Source: Larsenimonas suaedae
GTDB taxonomy: Bacteria > Pseudomonadota > Gammaproteobacteria > Pseudomonadales > Halomonadaceae
Reading direction: 5' to 3'
NCBI RefSeq assembly: GCF_023712105.1
Contig: NZ_JAMLJI010000002.1
Location: 496,001-560,000 of the forward strand
Length of the DNA: 64,000 bases
The position numbers were made by a program, and so were the translations under genes. Positions within the stretch are counted from its first letter, which is position 1. The number at the start of each line of letters is the position of its first letter. The notes under the pieces are model-generated. The model did no database searches. It saw nothing but the letters and a program-made list of their open reading frames with translations, and was not told the origin of the DNA. Of the stretch, positions 28,405-35,729 are shown piece by piece.

Positions 28405-29394
28405 ATGCACCGCGTTGCCCTGTTCGTGTTCGATGAGTGTCAGCTTCTCGATGCATCAGGCCCGTGGCAGGTCTTTGCCACGGCCAATGAGCTGCTGCCG
28501 GCCCCGGCCTATCAGTTGATTCTGGTCGCTGAACACGAAGGGCCCGTCACGACCAACAGCGGCATGGTGCTTCACGCGACAGCCGCCCTGGGGGCAATCA
28601 CCGCCGCCGATACCCTTTTGATCGCCGGTGGCTCAGGCGTGCATCGACTGTCTGAACAGGTCATCGAACGTCTTGCCACGCTTGCCGCTGCCACTGCCCG
28701 GGTCGGCTCGATCTGTACCGGCGCGTTTGCCCTTGCGCGAACGGGGCGGCTTGACGGCTACGATGTGACGACCCACTGGCGGCACGCGTCCACCCTTGCA
28801 CGTCAGTTCCCCGCACTGCGTGTCCGCGAGAACGCGCTCTATCTCGAACAGAACAACACCTTCACGAGCGCTGGCATCACGGCAGGCATTGATCTGACGC
28901 TGTCGCTCATCGAGCGCGACCACGGCACGATGCTGGCCTGCCGGGTCGCCCGGGAGCTGGTGGTCTTTCTTCATCGCCCCGGCGATCAGGCTCAGTTCAG
29001 CGAAGGCCTAAACGCGCAGCTTCGAAGTCAGGGGCGGCTTCGTCGGCTGATCGACCGGATTCTCTCCACGCCCGAGAGCGACTGGCGCCCGGCTGTACTG
29101 GCCGATGAACTGTGCGTAACGCCACGTCATTTGACCCGCCTGTTCAAGCAGGCCACCGGCACCTCTCCCGGCGAGTTCGTGATTCGAGCGCGCCTGGATG
29201 CGGCGCGGCGCCTGCTGATTGATCCGGCGTTATCGATGAGCGGTATTGCCACACGCTGTGGCCTCGGCGGCGCCGAACAGCTTCGTCGTCATTTCACGCG
29301 TCACTTCGGAGTGTCGCCGTCGGTCTATCGTGCCCGGTTCGGCGCCCGTACCCCTTATTCTCATGCCTTATCGCCCAGGGAGGGCGTCGAATGA
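28405..29394 (+). CDS. GlxA-type regulator (DJ-1/PfpI + AraC helix-turn-helix)
   Basis: A 329-residue protein. The N-terminal DJ-1/PfpI-like domain (about 1-185) has VALFVFDECQLLDASGPWQVF and the nucleophile-elbow-like GSICTGAFALARTGRLDG; the C-terminal AraC/XylS DNA-binding domain (about 215-315) ends GLGGAEQLRRHFTRHFGVSPSVYR. The ATG at 28405 is preferred: AGGAC precedes it at a suitable distance and family members start there; an in-frame ATG at 28315 would add 30 low-complexity residues. It overlaps the next gene (MFS transporter) by ATGA, so it probably controls that transporter. Ligand unknown. Confidence 0.85.
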   Translation: MHRVALFVFDECQLLDASGPWQVFATANELLPAPAYQLILVAEHEGPVTTNSGMVLHATAALGAITAADTLLIAGGSGVHRLSEQVIERLATLAAATARVGSICTGAFALARTGRLDGYDVTTHWRHASTLARQFPALRVRENALYLEQNNTFTSAGITAGIDLTLSLIERDHGTMLACRVARELVVFLHRPGDQAQFSEGLNAQLRSQGRLRRLIDRILSTPESDWRPAVLADELCVTPRHLTRLFKQATGTSPGEFVIRARLDAARRLLIDPALSMSGIATRCGLGGAEQLRRHFTRHFGVSPSVYRARFGARTPYSHALSPREGVE

Positions 29395-30578
29395 TTCGCT
29401 ATTCGCTTCCACCGACGGTCTGGTGGCTGTCGCTGTGTCAGGCCTTGCTGGTCAGCGGCAACATCGTGTTGGTCACCATTACCGCGCTAATCGGCGAGCG
29501 CATCGCACCAAGCGTCGGACTTGCAACCCTTCCGGTGGCGATTCAGATGCTGGGGCTGACCTCAGCGACACTGCCTGCCGGCTGGCTGACCGCTCGCCTC
29601 GGCCGCCGTGCGACCTTTGTGATCGGCAACGTCTGCGGGCTGATTGGCATCACGCTGTGCGCTCAGGCGCTGATTCAACAGGGCTTCGTGCTCTTCAATC
29701 TGGGCACGTTCCTGATTGGTGCCAGCATCGGCACCGGCATGCTGTACCGCTTCGCGGCGGTCGACGCCGCACCGACGCAGCAGCGGGCCAAGGCGCTGTC
29801 GATGGTCATGGGCGGGGGTGTGCTTGCCGCCCTGTTCGGCCCCTGGCTTGCCGTTCAGACCCACGCCCTGCTCGAAACGCCGTTTCTGGGCAGTTTCATC
29901 GGGCTTGCCCTGCTGTACGCGATCGCACTGGCGATCATAGTGTGCGTGCCGCTTAGAAACCCCGTGTCACCGACCCGCGATACGCATGGACGACGCACGC
30001 GCGACTTGATGCGATTGCCAACGCTCATGAGCGCGGTTGTGACAGGTACGCTCGGCTATACCCTGATGGTCTTGATCATGACGGCAACGCCACTTGCCAT
30101 GAATCATGCCCAGTTTGATTTTTCCGACGTCGCCAACGTGATCCGCTGGCATGTGCTGGCGATGTACGCGCCATCATTCGTGACAGGGCACCTCATTCAG
30201 CGCCTTGGGTATCGCACGATGATCGCGCTTGGCGGCGTATTGCTGGCTCTGGCTGCGGCCTGTGCCCTCCAGGCGCCCAGCGCGAGCGCCTACTACGCGG
30301 GGCTGATTCTTTTGGGCCTTGGCTGGAACTTCACCTTCGTCACCGCCAGCGCCTGGCTCACCACCACCTATCGTCCCGAGGAGGCGCCGCGCGCCCAGGC
30401 CCTCAACGACTGCCTGGTGTTTTCAGGAAGCACCCTGGCCTCGCTGGCGGCAGGGCCTGTCAATGACGCGCTCGGCTGGATGGCAATGAACCTGGTCACG
30501 CTGCCGCTCTGCGGGCTCATCGTGGTGCTGGTGCTTCGTCGTCACTCGGCGCGCACGCCAAAATCGAGTGGGGCCTGA
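29391..30578 (+). CDS. MFS transporter coupled to the GlxA-type regulator
   Basis: A 395-residue major facilitator protein with about 12 membrane helices. The loop after helix 2 reads AGWLTARLGRRATFVIG, the usual MFS G-x3-DRxGRR-type motif in degenerate form. The C-terminal half has GLILLGLGWNFTFVTASAWLTTTY split by a helix end. It shares the ATGA overlap with the upstream regulator gene, implying translational coupling. Substrate unknown; a drug or metabolite exporter is plausible. Confidence 0.85.
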   Translation: MIRYSLPPTVWWLSLCQALLVSGNIVLVTITALIGERIAPSVGLATLPVAIQMLGLTSATLPAGWLTARLGRRATFVIGNVCGLIGITLCAQALIQQGFVLFNLGTFLIGASIGTGMLYRFAAVDAAPTQQRAKALSMVMGGGVLAALFGPWLAVQTHALLETPFLGSFIGLALLYAIALAIIVCVPLRNPVSPTRDTHGRRTRDLMRLPTLMSAVVTGTLGYTLMVLIMTATPLAMNHAQFDFSDVANVIRWHVLAMYAPSFVTGHLIQRLGYRTMIALGGVLLALAAACALQAPSASAYYAGLILLGLGWNFTFVTASAWLTTTYRPEEAPRAQALNDCLVFSGSTLASLAAGPVNDALGWMAMNLVTLPLCGLIVVLVLRRHSARTPKSSGA

Positions 30579-30645
30579 CGAAGGGCACGCGGGCGACTAG
30601 GGTTAGTCGGACACGTTCCATACAACGACTTCAGGGAGAGACATC

Positions 30646-31437
30646 ATGAAGATCGAGCTCAACGGCAAGCGCGCCATCGTCACAGGCTCCACCGCCGGCA
30701 TCGGCTACGCCATCGCCTGTGGGCTTGCAAGAGCCGGCGCCGAGGTCACACTGACCGGGCGAACCCAGTCGCGCGTCGACCAGGCCATCGATGCCCTGCG
30801 CAAGGAGACCAGCGCTCAGATATCGGGCGTGGCCGCGGACCTTGGCACCAGGGCTGGCTGCGACGCCCTGATCGAGGCGCGGCCCGAGACCGACATCCTG
30901 ATCAACAACGTCGGCATCTTCGGCCCGAAGGATTTTTTCGAGACCGATGACGCCACCTGGCAGAACTTCTTTGACGTCAACATCATGAGTGGCGTGCGCC
31001 TGTCGCGGCACTACGCACAGGGCATGAAAGCACGTGACTGGGGCCGCATTCAGTTTCTGTCCAGCGAGTCCGCGCTCAACATCCCCTCCGAAATGGTGCA
31101 TTACGGCATGACCAAATCGGCCGTGCAGTCCATTTCACGCGGTCTCGCGAAGGTGCTTGCCGGCACCAACGTAACCGTCAACGCAATCCTGCCGGGGCCA
31201 ACACGCTCCGAGGGCGTGGTCGACATGTTGACCGCAATGGCTGATGAACAGGGCGAGTCGCTTGCGGATATCGAGGCGCGGTTTGTTGCCGAAAACCGGC
31301 CCTCCTCCATCATCCAGCGACTGGCAACACCCGAGGAAGTGGCCAACATGTGCGTGTACGCCGCCTCCGAGCAGGCAAGCGCCACTACCGGTGCCGCCCT
31401 CAGGGTGGAAGGCGGCATCGTCGATACCATGGCCTGA
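30646..31437 (+). CDS. SDR-family oxidoreductase
   Basis: A 263-residue classical short-chain dehydrogenase. The cofactor motif TGSTAGIGYAIA (about 13-24) is followed by NNVG (the usual NNAG with Val), the catalytic serine in FLSSESALN and Y-x3-K in YGMTK. The GRTQSR stretch after the second strand favours NADP(H). It ends with the typical GAALRVEGGIV C-terminus. Substrate unknown. The ATG follows AGGGAGAGACATC, a good ribosome binding site. It lies 67 bases after the MFS gene, with its own terminator downstream. Confidence 0.9.
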   Translation: MKIELNGKRAIVTGSTAGIGYAIACGLARAGAEVTLTGRTQSRVDQAIDALRKETSAQISGVAADLGTRAGCDALIEARPETDILINNVGIFGPKDFFETDDATWQNFFDVNIMSGVRLSRHYAQGMKARDWGRIQFLSSESALNIPSEMVHYGMTKSAVQSISRGLAKVLAGTNVTVNAILPGPTRSEGVVDMLTAMADEQGESLADIEARFVAENRPSSIIQRLATPEEVANMCVYAASEQASATTGAALRVEGGIVDTMA

Positions 31438-31459
31438 GGCAGGTGCGGCCAAACGTATA

Positions 31460-31485
31460 AAAAACCGGCCCTTGGCCGGTTTTTT
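31460..31485 (+). terminator. Intrinsic terminator after the SDR gene
   Basis: ACCGGCC/GGCCGGT stem (31464-31470 with 31474-31480), 3-nt loop, T-run 31480-31485; an A-run precedes it. Confidence 0.9.
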
Positions 31486-31586
31486 ATTAGTAGAACGTGT
31501 CGTGTTCACGCTCATGGAGGTCGCTTCCAGAAAAGCCCCAGCAGTGAAGTGCGTAAGACTGAGTTAACTTCCAATAACAATGATTC

Positions 31587-31608
31587 AAGGCGCACGATGA
31601 GGCGCCTT
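31587..31608 (+). promoter_or_regulatory. Leader hairpin before the NiaP-like transporter
   Basis: AAGGCGC/GCGCCTT (31587-31593 with 31602-31608) forms a 7-bp stem with an 8-nt loop, ending about six bases before the AGGAG of the transporter gene. It could shield or space the ribosome binding site. No known riboswitch was recognised. Confidence 0.4.
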
Positions 31609-31624
31609 ACAACCAGGAGCCTTA

Positions 31625-33001
31625 ATGGTCTCTACTACCCCTGCTCAGATCGCTGCACGACTGGAGCGTTTGCCGCTGTCACGCGTGCAACACGGCATGT
31701 TCGGTATCATCGCGCTGGCGTTTTTCTTCGACTCGATGGACCTGGCAATGATGACGTTCCTGCTGGGCTCGATCAAAAGCGAGTTTCAACTCTCCTCCAC
31801 CATGACCGGCCTTCTGGCCAGCACGAGTTTTGTCGGTATGGCGCTTGGCGCCGCGCTTTCGGGGCTACTCGCCGACCGATTCGGACGAAAACCCATCTTT
31901 CAAATCAGCATCGTGGTCTGGGGACTTGCAAGCCTCAGCTGTGCCCTGTCGCCCTCGGTCGAATGGCTGATGATCAGCCGCATCATCCTTGGGTTCGGCA
32001 TGGGCATGGAATTCCCGATCGCCCAATCGATGCTGACCGAATTGATCCCGGCGCAAAAACGCGGACGCTACATGGCGCTGCTCGACGGGTTCTGGCCCAT
32101 CGGGTTCATCACCGCAGGGCTTCTGGCCTGGGGGCTACTGCCAATTATTGGCTGGCGCGGCATCTTTCTGGCCCTTGCCCTTCCGGCCCTGATCGTTCTG
32201 GTCGTGCGTCGCAAGTTGCCTGAATCGCCTCGCTGGCTGGCCGAACACGGCAAGATGGCCGAGGCCGAATGCGTGGTCGATGGCCTCGAGCATCAGGTGC
32301 GTGAAGCGCTCAATCTCAAGGAGCTGCCTGAACCGGCGCCAGGCAGTGCCGCGGTCAGCCAGCGCTCTCCGTCGTTCTGGGAGGCGTTCAGAACGCTCTG
32401 GGGCGATCAGTACCGTGGACGTACCGGCATGGTTTGGGGGCTGTGGTTCTTCGCCCTGCTGGGCTTTTACGGGCTGACCAGTTGGCTCAGCGCCCTGCTG
32501 CAGGACTCCGGCTACAGCATCGTCGGCGCGGTTTCCTACACAGTAATGATCTCGCTCGGCGGTATCCCGGGCTTTCTGTCGATGGCGTGGCTTTTGGACA
32601 AGTGGGGTCGCAAACCCTGCTGCCTCGTTACGCTGGTGGGTTCGGCGTGCATGGTCTGGGTCTACGGTCAGTGCGCCTCCAATGGCGTTGACCTGATGTG
32701 GCTTCTGGCCAGCGGCTTTGTCATGCAGTTCTTTCTGTTTGGCATGTGGGCGGTGCTCTACACCTGGACGCCGGAACTCTACCCGACCAGCGCCCGCGCA
32801 ACCGGGTCAGGCATGGCCTCGGCCATTGGCCGAGTGGGCTCGCTGATCGGGCCGACCGTGGTCGGACTGGTCATTCCGATTGCAGGTCAGGCCGGCGCCT
32901 TCACGCTCGGTGCCGGCTGTTTCCTGACCGCCGGCGCCATCGTGTTGCTGTGGGGCAAGGAAACTCGAGGGCACTCGCTTGAAAGCATCTCAGCCCATTA
33001 G
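31625..33001 (+). CDS. MFS metabolite:H+ symporter, NiaP-like
   Basis: A 458-residue MFS carrier of the metabolite/aromatic-acid:H+ or sugar-porter-like type. It has 12 helices, AFFFDSMDLAMMTFLLG in helix 1, the loop LADRFGRKPIFQ and a PESPRWLAEHGK segment after helix 6, as in NiaP and related carriers. A second WLLDKWGRKPCC loop follows helix 8 and TWTPELYPTSARATGSGMAS follows helix 10. Nicotinate or benzoate-type acids are plausible substrates, but no biosynthetic or catabolic gene nearby decides. The ATG follows AGGAG by 5 bases. Likely monocistronic. Confidence 0.87.
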   Translation: MVSTTPAQIAARLERLPLSRVQHGMFGIIALAFFFDSMDLAMMTFLLGSIKSEFQLSSTMTGLLASTSFVGMALGAALSGLLADRFGRKPIFQISIVVWGLASLSCALSPSVEWLMISRIILGFGMGMEFPIAQSMLTELIPAQKRGRYMALLDGFWPIGFITAGLLAWGLLPIIGWRGIFLALALPALIVLVVRRKLPESPRWLAEHGKMAEAECVVDGLEHQVREALNLKELPEPAPGSAAVSQRSPSFWEAFRTLWGDQYRGRTGMVWGLWFFALLGFYGLTSWLSALLQDSGYSIVGAVSYTVMISLGGIPGFLSMAWLLDKWGRKPCCLVTLVGSACMVWVYGQCASNGVDLMWLLASGFVMQFFLFGMWAVLYTWTPELYPTSARATGSGMASAIGRVGSLIGPTVVGLVIPIAGQAGAFTLGAGCFLTAGAIVLLWGKETRGHSLESISAH

Positions 33002-33161
33002 CCGGGATTTTCAAACCGTGAAAAAAACATTATCTTTAATTATATTCAATGCGTTACCCTCATGAAGCAAGGGAATTGAGCGATTAGATGTTCATGGCCG
33101 GTTTGAAACCAAGACAGCCGCGGTGTCTTTTCAGACCGGTCGTTTCGGGAAATCGTCGAGC

Positions 33162-33227
33162 ACGCGAAAGTGCCCTGAAGGTGATCATCCAGGCACGACG
33201 CTTTAGGTGAGCAAGGCACTTTCGCGT
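33162..33227 (+). repeat. 13-bp perfect inverted repeat in the BCCT leader
   Basis: ACGCGAAAGTGCC (33162-33174) and GGCACTTTCGCGT (33215-33227) are exact inverted copies around a 40-base spacer. The left arm can also fold locally as GCAC-GCGAAA-GTGC (33160-33173), which would exclude the long pairing. The element ends 43 bases before the BCCT start codon, so it is probably in the mRNA leader. It may be an RNA switch or an operator pair. Confidence 0.6.
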
Positions 33228-33269
33228 CTGGCGGCTAAGCAGTGATCCAACAACAACGGAGAGTACTCT

Positions 33270-34913
33270 GTGGCTAATAACGATTCCGACAATACTCAAA
33301 ACAATGGGGTAACGCCTCCCCAGGAGGGTGTACCCGCCCCCGACGGCAAGGTGAACCTGATCGATACCGACTACAAGATCGGTCAGGACAACCTCAAGAC
33401 CAACGGGTTCGTCAGTCTGGACATGCACGCCAAGGTCTTCGGCATCTCCGGTCTTCTCACCATCGTCTTCGTTGTTCTGACCCTGGCGTTTCAGGATCAG
33501 GTTGGTCCGATGTTCGAGGACTCTCGCTCCTGGCTGACCTCCAATCTCTCCTGGTTCTTCTTGATTTCCGGCAACATCTTTGTTGTCTTGAGCATCGTGC
33601 TCATCTTCACGCCTCTGGGCAAGATTCGACTCGGTGGCTCCGATGCCAAGCCGGATCACTCCTATCTGGGCTGGTTCTCGATGCTGTTCGCGGCCGGTAT
33701 GGGTATCGGCCTGATGTTCTACGGCGTCTCCGAGCCGATCTCGCACTTCACCTCCGCGCAGTCCGGCGGCGAATGGTCACCGCTTGGTGCGATGATTTCC
33801 GACCCCGACAAGGCCGCAAGCGCCGGCATGGCCGCGACCATCTTCCACTGGGGCCTGCACCCGTGGGCGATCTACGCCATCGTCGCTCTTGCGCTTGCGC
33901 TGTTTTCCTTCAACAAGGGCCTGCCCCTGACCATGCGCTCGATTCTCTACCCGGTTCTGGGTGAGCGCGTCTGGGGCTGGCCAGGCCACATCGTCGACAT
34001 TCTGGCGGTGTTCTCGACCCTATTCGGCTTGGCAACGTCGCTGGGCCTCGGTGCCGAGCAGGCAACAGCCGGTCTTCACTTCCTGTTCGGGCTGCCCAAT
34101 ACCGACACCACCAAGATCATTCTGATCTGTGCGATCACCTGTATCGCGCTTTGCTCGGTCGTTGCCGGCCTGGATGGTGGCGTGAAGCGCCTGTCCGAAA
34201 TCAACATGCTGCTCGCGGTTCTGCTGCTTTTGTTCGTGCTGTTCACCGGCCCGACCATGGAGCTTTTCAGCGGTTTCTTTACCAACCTCGTCGAGTACGG
34301 CAAGGATCTGCCTGGCCTGTCCAACCCGTTCGGACGTGAAGACACCGGCTTCATGGAAGGCTGGACTGCCTTCTACTGGGCGTGGTGGATCAGCTGGTCC
34401 CCGTTCGTTGGCATGTTCATCGCCCGTGTCAGCCGCGGCCGTACCGTGCGCGAATTCCTGACTGCTGTACTGATCGTTCCGACCATCATCAGCATCCTGT
34501 GGATGACCGTCTTCGGTGGCACAGCTATCGAGCAGGTTGCAAGCGGCCTCAACGCGGTTGCCGATGCAACGCTTGAGCTGAAACTGTTCGTCATGCTTCA
34601 GGATCTGCCGCTGACCACGATCACCTCGCTGATCGGTATCACGCTGGTCATCGTGTTCTTCGTGACCTCGTCTGACTCCGGCTCGCTGGTCATCGACTCC
34701 ATCACCGCCGGTGGCAAGCTCGATGCGCCCGTGATTCAGCGTATCTTCTGGGCGGTTATCGAAGGCGCTGTCGCCATTGCCCTGCTGCTGGGTGGTGGTC
34801 TGACCGCACTTCAGGCCGCGGTGGTCTCTACCGGCTTCCCGTTCACGATCATTCTGCTGATCGCGTGTGTTGCGATCGTCAAGGGTCTTCGCTCGGAGCC
34901 AAAGGCCGTCTGA
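33270..34913 (+). CDS. BCCT-family transporter (betaine/choline/ectoine type)
   Basis: A 547-residue carrier with 12 predicted helices. The sodium-site motif GMGIGLMFYGVSEP (about 145-158) is of the sodium-coupled BetP class (GxGxG with Met/Ile), not the CaiT antiporter class. The conserved WAWWISWSPFVGMF segment (about 370) and the RGRTVREF loop follow. Cytoplasmic ends are of about 60 and 15 residues, so the long C-terminal osmosensor tail of BetP is absent. It should import a trimethylammonium or related compatible solute, fitting a halophile. The start is GTG after GGAG. The leader carries a large inverted repeat. Ends at a strong terminator. Confidence 0.93.
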   Translation: MANNDSDNTQNNGVTPPQEGVPAPDGKVNLIDTDYKIGQDNLKTNGFVSLDMHAKVFGISGLLTIVFVVLTLAFQDQVGPMFEDSRSWLTSNLSWFFLISGNIFVVLSIVLIFTPLGKIRLGGSDAKPDHSYLGWFSMLFAAGMGIGLMFYGVSEPISHFTSAQSGGEWSPLGAMISDPDKAASAGMAATIFHWGLHPWAIYAIVALALALFSFNKGLPLTMRSILYPVLGERVWGWPGHIVDILAVFSTLFGLATSLGLGAEQATAGLHFLFGLPNTDTTKIILICAITCIALCSVVAGLDGGVKRLSEINMLLAVLLLLFVLFTGPTMELFSGFFTNLVEYGKDLPGLSNPFGREDTGFMEGWTAFYWAWWISWSPFVGMFIARVSRGRTVREFLTAVLIVPTIISILWMTVFGGTAIEQVASGLNAVADATLELKLFVMLQDLPLTTITSLIGITLVIVFFVTSSDSGSLVIDSITAGGKLDAPVIQRIFWAVIEGAVAIALLLGGGLTALQAAVVSTGFPFTIILLIACVAIVKGLRSEPKAV

Positions 34914-34932
34914 TCACGGACAGCCATGCACT

Positions 34933-34962
34933 AAAAAAGGCGACCGCAAGGTCGCCTTTTTT
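34933..34962 (+). terminator. Intrinsic terminator after the BCCT gene
   Basis: GGCGACC/GGTCGCC stem (34939-34945 with 34950-34956) with a GCAA tetraloop, six A before and six T after. Confidence 0.94.
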
Positions 34963-35006
34963 ATTTCCGTTTACCGCCTGAAAAACGCCCGATCCAGAAC
35001 GCGTCG

Positions 35007-35729
35007 TTAGCTCCAGAGCGTCTTGAGCGGCGTTTCCGGGCTGTAATGGGTCAGCACTTGTGCCTGCAGAAGCTCAGCAGTCGACAGTGCGTCGGTCAGC
35101 GCGTGATGGCCCTGATAGGCCGGCAGGTTGTATCTGAGCCGGCTTTCATGGAGTCGAATTGACGCCGGCGGGCGCCCCATGAGCCGTCGGACCCACACCC
35201 AGCGCCGGCGCCTGTGACGCCTTGCTTCCAGTGACATGGTATCGATCAGCGGAAATACCGCGCCCTCGCCAAGACGCTCACGGATCGCACCGTCCAGAAA
35301 GGGGCGTTCGACGTGACGGTAATGCACCACAGGCAACCGCCCCTTCATCACCGAAAGTACTTCACCGAGTACATCGCCCAGATCAGGCGCGCCATCGATC
35401 TCGCTGTGCGTGATGTGGTGAAACGTTACCGACTCATTGCTCAACTGACGCCTCGGCGCCACCACCCAGTAACGGCTTTCCTTCATTGCAATACGCGAGA
35501 GCGTGAAGGGCACCAGGCCAATGCTCACGATGTCATGGCGCCCCGCATCAAGACCGGTCGTTTCCAGATCGAACGCCACCATCGGCGTCTCACCGATCGG
35601 CCGGTCGGGGTCAAGCCGCATTTCGCTGAAAAACTGCTTCAGCATCGGGTGGCGGACCCGCTTGGCCCGGTCTGCCAGATAATCCGGCCAGTTGGGCCGC
35701 TGTCGCGACTTCCAGTGCGGCAGCCTCAT
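35007..35729 (-). CDS. DnaQ-like 3'-5' exonuclease (DEDDh)
   Basis: A 240-residue protein. The Exo I motif is FDLETTGL (Asp54, Glu56) and the Exo III motif HHALTDALSTAELL, giving His208/Asp213 of the DEDDh class. A basic N-terminal region of about 45 residues precedes the nuclease fold. The replicative epsilon subunit is normally RNase H-linked and this is not its context, so a stand-alone repair or RNA/DNA exonuclease is more likely. Its start overlaps the stop of the upstream cNMP/CBS/nucleotidyltransferase gene by ATGA; this pair is seen together in many gammaproteobacteria. Confidence 0.9.
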   Translation of the reverse strand: MRLPHWKSRQRPNWPDYLADRAKRVRHPMLKQFFSEMRLDPDRPIGETPMVAFDLETTGLDAGRHDIVSIGLVPFTLSRIAMKESRYWVVAPRRQLSNESVTFHHITHSEIDGAPDLGDVLGEVLSVMKGRLPVVHYRHVERPFLDGAIRERLGEGAVFPLIDTMSLEARRHRRRRWVWVRRLMGRPPASIRLHESRLRYNLPAYQGHHALTDALSTAELLQAQVLTHYSPETPLKTLWS

